In this document: piece after piece, positions 21,982-31,291 of the stretch
Layout of the letters: each line of letters begins with the position of its first letter
Numbering within the stretch: position 1 is the first letter of the stretch
NCBI RefSeq assembly: GCF_000318095.2
Contig: NZ_KB290710.1
Location: 238,346 to 276,241 of the forward strand
Source of the DNA: Alloprevotella sp. oral taxon 473 str. F0040
GTDB lineage: Bacteria > Bacteroidota > Bacteroidia > Bacteroidales > Bacteroidaceae
Length of the DNA: 37,896 bases
Reading direction: 5' to 3'
The notes under the pieces: generated by a model
Database searches by the model: none
What the model saw: the letters and a program-made list of their open reading frames with translations, nothing else
Told to the model about the DNA's origin: nothing
Program-made: the position numbers and the translations under genes

Positions 21982-24219
21982 CTACCAAAGTAGTGCGATG
22001 CGATAAGCAAGGAATGCCATGATGTAGGCAAATCCCGTGCTGTAGAGCATGGAGAAGACGGCATAACGCCATTGTCCGCTTTCGCCCTTGATAGCAACAA
22101 TAGTAGCCATGCAGGGGAAATAGAGTAGGGCGAAGACCATATAGCTCAAAGCTGAAGCTGGTGAGGAAGATTGCTGAAGTGCTTGAGAGATGGCACTGTC
22201 CGCTGCATCATCTTTGCCAGTACCTGCCGCAGCGGCGGTGTCTTCATCGAGTTGATAGAGCACTCCAAGGGTGGACACCATGAGTTCTTTGGCTGCCGAA
22301 CCTGTGATGAGGCCTACTCCCATGCGCCAGTCGAATCCGAGTGGGGCGATGATGGGTTGAATGGCGTGAGCTGCTTGACCGAGGTAAGACTGTTCTTGTT
22401 GTTCGTAGGGGGTGAGATCCGCACCACCGCGAGGGAAATAGCCCAACACCCAAGTGATGATTGAGGCGATGAGGATGAGGCCTCCCATCTTGCGGAGATA
22501 TTGGCGGCCTTTTTCCCATGTGTGGCGGAAAACGCTGCTCGCCACGGGACGGCGATAGGGAGGAATCTCCATGACGAAATGGCTCTCCTCACGACGGCGG
22601 ATGAAATGACTCATCAGCCATGCTGATCCGAAGGCGGCAAGTATGCCAAAGGTGTAAAGTCCGAACATGATCCATGTGGCATGGCGAGGAAAGAATGCGA
22701 GGGTGAACACCGTGTAGACCGTGAGTCGCGCTGAGCACGACATGAAGGGCAGGGTGATCATGGTGAGGAGGCGACTCTTGCGGTTTTCGATCGTGCGCGT
22801 GGCCATCACGGCAGGGACGTTGCAACCGAAGCCAGTGAGCATGGGGAAGAACGATTTTCCATGCAGTCCGACACGTCGCAGGATGGGGTCGAAGAGGAGG
22901 GCTGCGCGAGCCAGATAGCCCGAGTCTTCCAAAATGGAGATGAAGAAATAGAGAATGAGGATTTGTGGAAGGAAGACAATCACTGCTCCTACACCTCCAA
23001 TGATGCCTTGTGAAAGGAGTTCGGAGAACCACCAGCCTTGCGGCATCTGACTCGTTGTCCAGTCGGTGAGCCAGCCAATGCCTGCTTCCATCCAGTCCAT
23101 AGGATACTGGCCGATGGTGAATGTGGCCCAGAATACGAGCCACATCACGGCAAAGAATGTGATGTAGGAAAGACCATGTCGCACTAGCCATTGGTCTACA
23201 CGCTGGGTGAGGCGCACAGCGTGCCCTTCTTTCAGTTGATAGCAATCTGAAAGATAGTGGTGCACCAAAGCGTGTGGGTCGCTCTGGGTGTGTGGGTCGT
23301 CGGCGAGCGATTGGGTGAACGTGTTGGGGTTGTCGTAGGCAGCAATCACTTGTTCTGCGAGTGCCTCCATTCCCTTGCCTTGGCTAGCAACACAAGGCAC
23401 AAAGGGCAATGCCATGTGTTGGGATAGGCGGTCAATGTCGAGGGTCGAACCACTCTCGGTAAATTCGTCAAAGAGGTTGAGTGCGCCCACCATGGGGAGT
23501 CCCAAGCGGCGCACTTGCAGCGTGAGCAGAAGGTTGCGCTCCAGATTGTTGACGTCAAGGACGTTGATTACTACGTCGATGTCTCCTTTGCGAAGTTCGC
23601 TCATCACGTAGGCTTCTTCGGGAGAATAAGCGCGGAGTGAGTAAGTGCCAGGGAGATCGACAAAACGGAGAGTGCGTCCCTTGAAAGTGGTTTCTCCGAC
23701 CACACTTGCTACAGTGACTCCGGCATAGTTGCCTGTGCGTTCATGCCCTCCAGAAAGGGCGTTGAAAACTGTGGTTTTTCCACAGTTGGGATTGCCGACG
23801 AGAGCCACGGTGATAGTGCCTTCTGCTTTAGGGGCAAGTTCTTTGTGAGGGCCGCAGGCTGCACACCCACCACAGGCGGTAGGGGCACAAGAGGCAGGGT
23901 GATCTGAGGGTGTGTGGGAGAGGTAGGTTTCGGCTGTGCTGGATGCAAAGAAACGCTTGGAGAGTGTTTCTTCGGAGGTGTAGTCGATATTGGGGTGTTC
24001 GAGCGATACTTCGATGAGGGCGGCTTCACTGCTGCGTAGGGCTACTCGTTGCCCGAGCATGGCAAAGACGATGGGGGTGCCCATAGGGGTGGCGAAAAGT
24101 CGTGTCACCTCTTGGCCAGGCACAAAGCCGAGTTCTTCGAGGCGCAAGCGTAGCGAAGGACTTCCCGTGGTGCGTAGCACAAAGGCCGTTTGCTCGTTAT
24201 GGAGATCTGAAAGATTCAT
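21982..24219 (-). CDS. feoB: FeoA-FeoB fusion, ferrous iron transporter
   Basis: 745 residues. Residues 1-75 are a FeoA SH3-like domain (LRLEELGFVPGQEVTRLF). About 105-125 is a Cys-rich linker with C111, C116, C119, C122. From 134 comes the FeoB G domain: G1 GNPNCGKT 142-149, G2 region TGNYAGVTV, G3 DLPGTYSL, and NLFD at the G4 position (Lys replaced by Leu-Phe, usual in FeoB is NxxD). The membrane part with two Gate motifs follows, including GFGCNVPAVMATRTIENRKSRLLTMITLPFMSCSARLTVYTVF. It imports Fe(II) across the inner membrane. Such fusions are normal in Bacteroidales. It lies just outside the island, so a second iron-acquisition route has landed beside it, probably by the chance position of the tRNA. 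It is transcribed divergently from pyk. Confidence 0.96.
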   Translation of the reverse strand: MNLSDLHNEQTAFVLRTTGSPSLRLRLEELGFVPGQEVTRLFATPMGTPIVFAMLGQRVALRSSEAALIEVSLEHPNIDYTSEETLSKRFFASSTAETYLSHTPSDHPASCAPTACGGCAACGPHKELAPKAEGTITVALVGNPNCGKTTVFNALSGGHERTGNYAGVTVASVVGETTFKGRTLRFVDLPGTYSLRAYSPEEAYVMSELRKGDIDVVINVLDVNNLERNLLLTLQVRRLGLPMVGALNLFDEFTESGSTLDIDRLSQHMALPFVPCVASQGKGMEALAEQVIAAYDNPNTFTQSLADDPHTQSDPHALVHHYLSDCYQLKEGHAVRLTQRVDQWLVRHGLSYITFFAVMWLVFWATFTIGQYPMDWMEAGIGWLTDWTTSQMPQGWWFSELLSQGIIGGVGAVIVFLPQILILYFFISILEDSGYLARAALLFDPILRRVGLHGKSFFPMLTGFGCNVPAVMATRTIENRKSRLLTMITLPFMSCSARLTVYTVFTLAFFPRHATWIMFGLYTFGILAAFGSAWLMSHFIRRREESHFVMEIPPYRRPVASSVFRHTWEKGRQYLRKMGGLILIASIITWVLGYFPRGGADLTPYEQQEQSYLGQAAHAIQPIIAPLGFDWRMGVGLITGSAAKELMVSTLGVLYQLDEDTAAAAGTGKDDAADSAISQALQQSSSPASALSYMVFALLYFPCMATIVAIKGESGQWRYAVFSMLYSTGFAYIMAFLAYRIALLW

Positions 24220-24251
24220 GGAGGAAATCTTGTTGTTATGTCATTGACTTG

Positions 24252-24259
24252 CAAAGATA
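24252..24259 (-). promoter_or_regulatory. -7 element of feoAB
   Basis: Reads TATCTTTG on the minus strand, about 33 nt upstream of the feoAB start. No metal-regulator box (Fur or DtxR) could be recognised with confidence. Confidence 0.5.
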
Positions 24260-24394
24260 CGTGATTATCCTAAGAGTGGAAATACCTATATGTAGTGATA
24301 TTGGTTGTTTTATGTCTCAAAGAACCCTAATGAAGAAAGACCGTGTGCGAGAAAAAAGAAGCAAGAACATAGGCGATACTCCGTAAATTCTTCG

Positions 24395-24402
24395 TAAATT
24401 TG
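24395..24402 (+). promoter_or_regulatory. -7 element of pyk
   Basis: TAAATTTG about 42 nt upstream of the pyk ATG. Confidence 0.5.
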
Positions 24403-24443
24403 CACCAAATATTTATAGAACAGAATAAAAGCTCCTCCCCAAC

Positions 24444-25916
24444 ATGAAGAAAACTAAGATTGTTTGCTCGATCAGTGACCTGCGCTGTGATGAAAAGTTC
24501 CTTCGCGAACTCTTCTTTGCAGGGATGAATGTGGTGCGTATGAACACTGCGCATGCTGATGCTGAAGGTATCAAAAAAATCATCCGTAATGTTCGTGCCG
24601 TATCGCCACATATAGGTATTTTGATTGACACGAAAGGCCCTGAAGTGCGCACTACTCGCGCAGAAGCCCCCATCACTTATAAGGCTGGAGAGCAAGTGAC
24701 AGTGTATGGACGTCCTGGGGTGGACACTACACACGATGAAGTGAGTCTTTCTTATGCGGATATTGCCAAAGATCTGAAGGTGGGCGACTGCTTGCTTTTT
24801 GATGATGGGGCTATCTCTATGAGAGTAAACGCTATCGAAGGTGAAGCTGTGCGCGTTCAGGTGGAAAACGACGGCGTGCTTGGCTCGCATAAGAGTGTGA
24901 ATGTGCCTGGGGAGCACATTGATCTTCCTGCGCTCACGCAGCGTGACCACGAGAATATCCTTCTCGCTATCGAGCAAGATATTGACTTTATTGCTCACTC
25001 TTTCGTGCGCTCTGCTGCCGATGTGAAGGTGGTGCAAGACATTCTCGATGCGCACAATAGCGACATTAAGATTATTTCTAAGATTGAAAACCAAGAGGGT
25101 GTAGACAATATCGATGAAATCATTGAGGCTTCTTATGGTATCATGATTGCTCGTGGTGACCTCGGTATTGAAGTGCCTATCGAGTGCATTCCTGGTATTC
25201 AACGTCAAATCATTAAAAAGTGTATTCAAGCGAAGAAACCTGTGATTGTAGCTACGCAGATGCTTCATACGATGATTAACAACCCACGTCCTACGCGTGC
25301 GGAAGTGACCGATATCGCCAATGCTATCTATTATCGCACGGATGCTTTGATGTTGAGTGGTGAAACAGCTTCTGGTAAGTATCCTCTCGAGGCAGTGAAG
25401 ACGATGGCTGCGATAGCTGAACAAGCTGAAAAGGATAAGCTCCGCGAAAATGATATTGATCCTACGCCCGACTTTACTAATCAACGTGAGTTCTTGGCGC
25501 ACGCAGCTGTAGATGCTACCTATAAATTGGGGGTCAAGGGAATCCTCACCGATAGTGAGTCTGGTGCGACCGCTCGTATGTTGGCTTCTTTCCGTGGCAC
25601 TACGCCTATTATTGCGATTTGCTACAAAGAGAAAACCCAGCGTTTGCTCAATTTGAGCTATGGGGTAATTCCTATCTTCCAAAAGAAACCCGAGAGTGCG
25701 CAATATATGTTTACAGCTGCTGTGCGTATGCTTCGCCAGAAAGGATTTGTAGACTTGGATGATAAGATTGCTTATTTGAGCGGTATCCTCGGCAAGGGAG
25801 GCGGTACGTCATTCTTGGAAATTAATAAGGTGCGCTCAGTTTATGATGAATATTTCCGTTTCCATCTTCCTACTGGTAATGCCGGAAACGCGATGGAGGA
25901 AGAGTCGCACACTTAA
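24444..25916 (+). CDS. pyk: pyruvate kinase
   Basis: 490 residues, normal for the family. It makes pyruvate and ATP from phosphoenolpyruvate and ADP in glycolysis. Seen: KTKIVCSISD at the N-terminus, RMNTAHAD in place of the common RMNFSHG, DTKGPEVRT, the B-domain about 70-170, KIENQEGVDNIDEIIEASYGIMIARGDLGIEVP with the catalytic Lys and metal-binding Glu/Asp, and MLHTMINNPRPTRAEVTDIANAIYYRTDALMLSGETASGKYPLEAV. The C-terminal regulatory domain is complete. No extra PEP-utiliser domain is present. The gene is single, divergent from feoAB and followed by its own terminator. Confidence 0.97.
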   Translation: MKKTKIVCSISDLRCDEKFLRELFFAGMNVVRMNTAHADAEGIKKIIRNVRAVSPHIGILIDTKGPEVRTTRAEAPITYKAGEQVTVYGRPGVDTTHDEVSLSYADIAKDLKVGDCLLFDDGAISMRVNAIEGEAVRVQVENDGVLGSHKSVNVPGEHIDLPALTQRDHENILLAIEQDIDFIAHSFVRSAADVKVVQDILDAHNSDIKIISKIENQEGVDNIDEIIEASYGIMIARGDLGIEVPIECIPGIQRQIIKKCIQAKKPVIVATQMLHTMINNPRPTRAEVTDIANAIYYRTDALMLSGETASGKYPLEAVKTMAAIAEQAEKDKLRENDIDPTPDFTNQREFLAHAAVDATYKLGVKGILTDSESGATARMLASFRGTTPIIAICYKEKTQRLLNLSYGVIPIFQKKPESAQYMFTAAVRMLRQKGFVDLDDKIAYLSGILGKGGGTSFLEINKVRSVYDEYFRFHLPTGNAGNAMEEESHT

Positions 25917-25968
25917 AACTAAGTGTATGTAGGTTTGTCTTCTTAACGTGTTTTTTTATGTGATATTG

Positions 25969-26007
25969 ATATCCGCTTGCGTCGTATTGCGAGCGGATAT
26001 TTTTTTG
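25969..26007 (+). terminator. pyk terminator
   Basis: ATATCCGCT (25969-25977) pairs with AGCGGATAT (25992-26000), with further pairs inside, followed by TTTTTTG. Confidence 0.85.
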
Positions 26008-26147
26008 TCCGTTTGCGAAAGTTGAAGTAGAAAAAAGTGTTATAAATGAATTGGTCTAGCCATCTTAAAAATGGTATATCCTTGAGAGATGAGGTTTCTT
26101 TCTTTATTTTTTCTCTTGATTATTAGGCTAGTTTCAAATGAAAGTTG

Positions 26148-26253
26148 TACCTTTGCCGTGTGTAAATTAATATTGCCGAAGTATAACCGTTAGATTTCGA
26201 TGAGAAATAGGCTAATCTAGGATTTTTTTTAGCCTATATTTTTCATCGTTTTT
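26148..26253 (+). promoter_or_regulatory. promoter and long structured leader of the fimbrillin operon
   Basis: TACCTTTG at 26148-26155 is the -7 element, giving a leader of about 210 nt. A long hairpin (CGATGA...TCATCG outside, ATAGGCTA...TAGCCTAT inside, 26198-26248) is followed at once by TTTTTG, the form of an intrinsic terminator ahead of the first gene. Attenuation is possible. No upstream gene other than pyk, which has its own terminator, explains it. I saw no flanking inverted repeats that would suggest an invertible promoter. Confidence 0.5.
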
Positions 26254-26375
26254 GTACGGCTTTTGAGCATGAAAGTAATGCAGAATCTATAGATGTTATG
26301 TGCCTTAGTTGGTTCGGTAATTTATGTCAACTATTAAAGGCGGAACTATTAAAGACTATCACCGCAATATATCAA

Positions 26376-28109
26376 ATGATTAGATTAAATAGCTTTAACC
26401 GATTTCGTTGTGGCTTCGTTGTCTTTTGCTCAACGATACTTATGGTGACGACTGGTTGTAATCGTGCTTTTATGAACGATGAACCGGAAGAACCCGGAAC
26501 AACGGCTCCAGCTGCTCCCGTCTATATGTCGGCTTCGATTGCTGTGCGCGCCACTCAGGCAGATCTTGCTTCTAATTCTCAGAATGCGGAAGATGAGATA
26601 GCGCAGTTGCGTATTTTGGCTTTTAATAGTGCTACGGGAAAGTTGGCGATTAATAAGTTTTATGGTAGTGCTGAACAAGACCAATTCTCTAATCAGCCTG
26701 CTGGTACCACCGCAGCTTGGAAAGGAGCTTTCCAAATTGTGCCCGATAAATACGATTTCTTCTTTATTGCTAATGAAAATTCATGGCCAGAGGTGAAGGC
26801 TGCTCTTCAAGCTATGTCAGTTGGCGTGTCTACCGTTTCGGATCTTTATACCAAAGATTTTGCAATGCGTATTCCTTATGGCGTGAGTGATGCAGCCAAA
26901 AATAAAGAGAATCGTACTTTCTATCCCAGTGTACCTGGTACCCCTGGTACTCCAGGGCACTTGATTTTGGCTACCCGTACTTATCGGAATGTGACGGTCT
27001 TGCCCATTCGTAATGGCAAGGGTGGAAGTGCTACCGACCCTCAGCACTTTGAGGCGGAAGGAGATGAGAAAGTTGAGCTGATTCGTACCCTGGCTAAGGT
27101 AAAGGTACGCATACCTCATTCTGCTACTGTTGTTCCTGATGGGGCAGGTTATAAAATTAAGCAGTTCTTGCCATCTCGAATTCAACGAATTGTCTTGAAA
27201 GACGAAGTGCCTTATCAATCACTTTTTCTAAATCCTTTCTTGGATAGTAATCACTATACCAGTGGTAAGAAATTTATGAGTGATTGGTACACGAATGCAT
27301 CTACTGATGCAAAGCGTGATTATGTGCTTTATGACCGAGCATTATTGACGAATAATAATGAAACTGGGCTTTCTGTCGGTGTTGGTGCTGAGGCCATTGT
27401 GCCAGCTGGAGCTACTTATGATGCTAATCGCCGATACGATTGTGTAATCTGGTTTTATGTCCCTGAGCATCTTCGTCAACTTACTGCTGCTGAGCCTACG
27501 GTTCCTGGTATGGTGAATGGTGCAACTGGTCTGCTTTTTGAAAAAGTTGGTACCAGTGCTGGGAATACTTTTGGTATTTGGCAAAACGATTTCACTGAAG
27601 GTCAGCAAAAAGTATTTGACAATGGGGGCAGTTCTAAGTTCTACTCGCTTCCTAATGCCAACCTATACTCTAAGTTCTCCGTAGTTCGTAATAATGTGTA
27701 CGATATTACGGTTCGTTATGCAGGAGCTCAGTTGATGCTTCAATATAAGATGCTGCCTTGGGTTAAGGGTGGAACGTCGGGCGTATATGCAATGGATGCA
27801 TTTAATGTATATACAGCAGATCCCGAATTTAAGAATACCCTCACCAATATTATCCTTAGCACCACTACTCAGCGTTTTGCTGTGGGAGATTATATTGAAC
27901 TGAAGGCGAAGAACGGCTTTAAATTCGTAGCCAATGGTACTGAGTCGAATACCATAAAATATGGTGACGATCCAACGGAACGAGTGTTTAGACATTATCG
28001 TACAATACAGTTGAAAGCTGCGAATGCACCTGTAGCTACAGGTACTGCTGTCTTTGAAGTCTGGAATCAAGGTAAACTTCTTTATACTGTTAATGCCTCT
28101 GCACAATGA
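26376..28109 (+). CDS. fimbrillin-family lipoprotein (type V pilus), gene 1
   Basis: 577 residues from the ATG at 26376. The frame is open further upstream, but this Met places a lipoprotein signal at the N-terminus with the lipobox TTGC (Cys at about residue 28). After a Pro/Ala/Glu-rich linker comes the pattern NAEDEIAQLRILAFNSATGKLAINKFY and later DKYDFFFIANENSW, typical of FimA/Mfa/FimB-type subunits of Bacteroidales. These reach the surface as lipoproteins and polymerise by donor-strand exchange after proteolytic removal of the N-terminus. At this length it may be a tip, accessory or anchor subunit rather than the main pilin. It overlaps the next gene by ATGA, so they are translationally coupled. 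Confidence 0.8.
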   Translation: MIRLNSFNRFRCGFVVFCSTILMVTTGCNRAFMNDEPEEPGTTAPAAPVYMSASIAVRATQADLASNSQNAEDEIAQLRILAFNSATGKLAINKFYGSAEQDQFSNQPAGTTAAWKGAFQIVPDKYDFFFIANENSWPEVKAALQAMSVGVSTVSDLYTKDFAMRIPYGVSDAAKNKENRTFYPSVPGTPGTPGHLILATRTYRNVTVLPIRNGKGGSATDPQHFEAEGDEKVELIRTLAKVKVRIPHSATVVPDGAGYKIKQFLPSRIQRIVLKDEVPYQSLFLNPFLDSNHYTSGKKFMSDWYTNASTDAKRDYVLYDRALLTNNNETGLSVGVGAEAIVPAGATYDANRRYDCVIWFYVPEHLRQLTAAEPTVPGMVNGATGLLFEKVGTSAGNTFGIWQNDFTEGQQKVFDNGGSSKFYSLPNANLYSKFSVVRNNVYDITVRYAGAQLMLQYKMLPWVKGGTSGVYAMDAFNVYTADPEFKNTLTNIILSTTTQRFAVGDYIELKAKNGFKFVANGTESNTIKYGDDPTERVFRHYRTIQLKAANAPVATGTAVFEVWNQGKLLYTVNASAQ

Positions 28110-29209
28110 AATATAGTATCTACTCCCTCCTCCTAGCTTGTTTGCTTGGTCTGACATCGTTCGTGGCCTGTCAGCGTATGCACGAAGAAGAAGTTCCGCA
28201 AGGTTTAACCATTCATTTGTCGCAAGAGATTTTTACTAAGCGAGAAGTGCGTGCGCCTTCCGATCAGTCAGTAATTAAGACCCTAGATGTTATCTTTATT
28301 GATAACTCTGGCAATGTGCAAGCTATCGCTCCAAATAACACTGGTAGTACTAGTAAACGTGTTTTCCGATACGTGATAGATCCACTTGACCCAAGTGTGA
28401 AGTGGAAGAATAACAATCGAAGCACAAATACTATAGTGTTGACAGAGGTACAGCATCAAGTTTTTAGCAATGTCAAAATGTTTGTATTGGCTAATCTCTC
28501 TCAAACCGTGTATAATGACATTGCAAATGGCACCTTAGATACCCAAAATAAAATTAAAGATGCAGTTTCTGTATCTTTGGCTGCGAATACAGCGCACGCT
28601 TTGACTGAACCATTTTTATTGACTGGGGAAACTGCTTCTTTCAGCTGGGATGGTAACGTCGATAAGGAAGTACCTGTTGATCTAAAACGTGCTGTGGCTG
28701 CTATAGATGTTGTGATTCATTATGATTGGGATAAATTAGATCCCGCAAATCACGAAGGAAAGTACACACTCAAAGAGTTTGATAGCAAGACCTATGTCGG
28801 TGAGCATTATAGTGTGGATGACCCTGTTAATTCTACAGAGCAAACGATTCCTAGAACGACCAATAATCCTCCTACGTCCACAATCACCTTCTTCCTTAAT
28901 GAATATGATTTGACGAAGACTGGTACAACTGGATTGCCCCCTTACATTCTTCTTAAACTAAAAAAGCTGAATGGGGCTAAAGAGCTTCCTGGAGGTAAAC
29001 TACCACCACCCGCAGGGGATGAGAAGGATGTGAACGGAACTGACACTTACTATCGTATAGTGCTTCCACCCACAATTCAGCGCAATTATTACTACACGTT
29101 GCATGCGCATATTTCTCAACCAGGATCTGATACTGAAGAAGGTGCGACAACTTTGCAATTCAATTTCTCAGTACTCCCTTGGGTATATAAAAGAAGTATT
29201 CCTCAGTAA
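28106..29209 (+). CDS. fimbrillin-family lipoprotein, gene 2
   Basis: 367 residues. Lipobox FVAC (Cys at about residue 22), then HEEEVPQGLTIHLSQEIFTKREVRAPSDQSVIKTLDVIFIDNSGNVQ, the N-terminal strand pattern of fimbrillin-like proteins, and KMFVLANLSQTV in the place of the family's 'ANV/ANL' strand. The C-terminus ends YYYTLHAHISQPGSDTEEGATTLQFNFSVLPWVYK, similar to the end-strand region of Mfa-type subunits. It overlaps gene 1 by four bases. Roles of the individual subunits cannot be told apart by reading. Confidence 0.78.
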   Translation: MKYSIYSLLLACLLGLTSFVACQRMHEEEVPQGLTIHLSQEIFTKREVRAPSDQSVIKTLDVIFIDNSGNVQAIAPNNTGSTSKRVFRYVIDPLDPSVKWKNNNRSTNTIVLTEVQHQVFSNVKMFVLANLSQTVYNDIANGTLDTQNKIKDAVSVSLAANTAHALTEPFLLTGETASFSWDGNVDKEVPVDLKRAVAAIDVVIHYDWDKLDPANHEGKYTLKEFDSKTYVGEHYSVDDPVNSTEQTIPRTTNNPPTSTITFFLNEYDLTKTGTTGLPPYILLKLKKLNGAKELPGGKLPPPAGDEKDVNGTDTYYRIVLPPTIQRNYYYTLHAHISQPGSDTEEGATTLQFNFSVLPWVYKRSIPQ

Positions 29210-29296
29210 TCCTTAGTGTCTTCCATATAGACAGATCGATGCTGATAGAATGATGCTACTGCATACATTGTTTGTTCACAATTCAAATTATTAGGA

Positions 29297-30268
29297 ATGA
29301 AATATCTCCAATTGTCCATATTGGGTTTGCTCTCTGTCCTTGTCGTGGCTTGTCAAGCTTATGATGAAGAGATGGATGCAGAGTCTAACTCTCAGACAGA
29401 GCAAATAGTGCGTTTCCCACTTGGTGTGCGAAGTGCTAGCAGTATTCATGGACACCATAATCCGCCAGTCGGAGCTTCGGCAGAAGAAGCTATCAATAAT
29501 GTCGTGATAGCTGGGGTTGCACAGAGTTCGTATAATCAGACTCAACATAGTCTTGATGTTCCGAGTAGAGCGTTGTCTCGTTCTTTTTATTTTGCTGCAA
29601 ACTTAACTGCAAGCGATCAAACTAGAGTGACAGGAAGTTCTTCTCCGGAGCGTTTAGAGTTGAATACTCTAGATTATCTGAAAGACAATGGTGAACTGAA
29701 GAACCATTCTATTCCTTTGGTGGCTTCTTTGGACAACGTAAAGTATTCTGATTTTTCAGCTAATAGTGGTGTTGTTCAATCTCTCTTGCGCTATAAGAAG
29801 AATGTCGATTTTACTAGAGCTTTTGCAAAGGTTGAGTTTGTTGCTGTTCCTCAAACTAGTGATATTACTTTGACCAAGATTGAAGTAATCAATGTTCCTA
29901 AAAAGTTCGCCTTGGGAGGAGTGATAGCAGATTATGATGTGAAAGATCAAGCCACTTATGGGTACACCGTTTTCAATATTCCGTTGAAAAAAGAGTCCAA
30001 TAATTATGTGGGTACTTTTTATCTGCCCGAACATGCGGTGTTGAATCCTGTGTTTAGTGATCCAGATACTCACAATATGACTTGTTTAGAATTTACCTAT
30101 GTAGATGGTGAGAACAAGGAATATAAGAAAAAAGTCAGAATAGCAATCTCTTCAACTGACCCTGTTAATAATGCGAAAGGGAAGAATGGAATAGTCTTGC
30201 GCAATTATTTGTTTAGAAAAGGGCCTTCGCTGGACAAAACAGCTGACGTACCAGGGGTTTCTTTCTAG
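29297..30268 (+). CDS. fimbrillin-family lipoprotein, gene 3
   Basis: 323 residues. Lipobox VVAC (Cys at residue 19), then AYDEEMDAESNSQTEQIVRF and a beta-rich body with RSFYFAANLTASDQTRV (the fimbrillin ANL strand) and VDFTRAFAKVEFVAVP, a block that recurs in FimA/Mfa family proteins ahead of the central domain boundary. It lies 87 bp after gene 2 with no terminator between and a strong one after it, so it is the last gene of the operon. No Mfa2/FimB-type anchor is otherwise identifiable, and no gingipain-like protease is nearby. Confidence 0.72.
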   Translation: MKYLQLSILGLLSVLVVACQAYDEEMDAESNSQTEQIVRFPLGVRSASSIHGHHNPPVGASAEEAINNVVIAGVAQSSYNQTQHSLDVPSRALSRSFYFAANLTASDQTRVTGSSSPERLELNTLDYLKDNGELKNHSIPLVASLDNVKYSDFSANSGVVQSLLRYKKNVDFTRAFAKVEFVAVPQTSDITLTKIEVINVPKKFALGGVIADYDVKDQATYGYTVFNIPLKKESNNYVGTFYLPEHAVLNPVFSDPDTHNMTCLEFTYVDGENKEYKKKVRIAISSTDPVNNAKGKNGIVLRNYLFRKGPSLDKTADVPGVSF

Positions 30269-30298
30269 AAGACTAGGTTAGTCATATAAGTTATACTG

Positions 30299-30333
30299 AT
30301 TGCTCGATCATTGATTATCAATGGTCGAGCAAT
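30299..30333 (+). terminator. fimbrillin operon terminator
   Basis: ATTGCTCGA/TCGAGCAAT with an inner CATTG/CAATG pair form a long stem, followed by ATGTTTT. Confidence 0.82.
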
Positions 30334-30369
30334 ATGTTTTATATGGATGAATTATCATCATGCAAAGAC

Positions 30370-30385
30370 TTTTTCGCGTGAAACA
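30370..30385. promoter_or_regulatory. parS-like site in front of parA
   Basis: TTTTTCGCGTGAAACA matches the widely conserved parS palindrome TGTTTCACGTGAAACA at 14 of 16 positions. It lies 73 bp upstream of the parA start, where chromosomal parS sites commonly occur. It is the likely loading site of the ParB encoded at 31292. Confidence 0.6.
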
Positions 30386-30408
30386 GTGTGGAACAATTAT
30401 TTTTTTGT

Positions 30409-30416
30409 TACCTTTG
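30409..30416 (+). promoter_or_regulatory. -7 element of parA
   Basis: TACCTTTG about 42 nt before the parA start. The -33 region is weak and lies directly after the parS-like site, so ParB spreading could repress it. Confidence 0.5.
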
Positions 30417-30457
30417 CGGTAGTAATTGATATATTGCACCGATAATCCACTACAAGT

Positions 30458-31225
30458 ATGGGAAAAATCATTGCCATAGCCAATCAAAAAGGAGGAGTGG
30501 GCAAGACGACCACTTCTATGAATCTTGCTGCTTCGCTTGCAACGCTCGATAAGAAAGTGCTTCTTGTGGATTGTGATCCGCAGGCCAATGCTTCAAGCGG
30601 TTTGGGAGTGGAAGTCGGTAAAATCGAAACGTCTGTCTATGAATCTATGATTGGGCAGCAAGACATTCGAGAGAATATCTATACCACCGATGTGGAACGT
30701 CTGGATATTGTGCCGTCTCATGTACGTCTCTCTGGAGCTGATGTAGAGTTGTTGCAAATGGAAAGACGTGAGTTTGTGGTCAAAGAGATGCTGGCATCCA
30801 TCAAAGACGATTACGACTACATCTTAATTGATTGCAGTCCTTCGTTGGGGCTTATCACTGTCAATGCGTTGACGGCTGCCGACTCTGTTATAATCCCAGT
30901 GCAGTGTGAGTATTTTGCGCTAGAAGGCATTACGCAGCTTTTGAATACCATCCGTATGATTAAGATGCGCCTGAATCCACAGCTAGAGATAGAGGGATTT
31001 CTCCTCACCATGTACGACCGTCGATTACGTCTTGCCAACCAAATCTATGACGAAGTGAAACGCCACTTCCAAGAATTGGTGTTCAAGACCGTGATACAAC
31101 GCAATGTTAAGCTCTCCGAAGCACCATCACATGGTATTCCTGCGCTTCTCTATGATATCGATTCTATAGGTGCGGTAAATTATTTATCGTTGGCTCGTGA
31201 GATTATAGATAGAGAAAAAGCATAG
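30458..31225 (+). CDS. parA: chromosome partitioning ATPase ParA (Soj)
   Basis: 255 residues. Deviant Walker A KGGVGKTT at residues 10-17, with the signature Lys at 10, switch [14 protein letters not shown] and Walker [13 protein letters not shown]. The short N-terminus lacks the HTH of plasmid ParA, so this is the chromosomal type. Its ATP-dependent nucleoid binding, stimulated by ParB, moves origins apart. It is followed by parB after 66 bp, the normal order in this phylum. Confidence 0.96.
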   Translation: MGKIIAIANQKGGVGKTTTSMNLAASLATLDKKVLLVDCDPQANASSGLGVEVGKIETSVYESMIGQQDIRENIYTTDVERLDIVPSHVRLSGADVELLQMERREFVVKEMLASIKDDYDYILIDCSPSLGLITVNALTAADSVIIPVQCEYFALEGITQLLNTIRMIKMRLNPQLEIEGFLLTMYDRRLRLANQIYDEVKRHFQELVFKTVIQRNVKLSEAPSHGIPALLYDIDSIGAVNYLSLAREIIDREKA

Positions 31226-31291
31226 TGCAACTTGAGTTGAGCTTTTCAGGATAACTATTTTCAAGCTCAATGTATAACTTCAACGAATAGC

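Noticed and set aside
24327-25703. A 458-codon minus-strand frame opposite pyk
   Set aside because: Pyruvate kinase motifs on the plus strand are unambiguous. The opposite frame shows the His/Arg-rich text typical of antisense shadows.
26000-26375. Phase-variable invertible promoter for the fimbrillin operon
   Set aside because: I looked for inverted repeats flanking the TACCTTTG element and found only the leader hairpin downstream of it.
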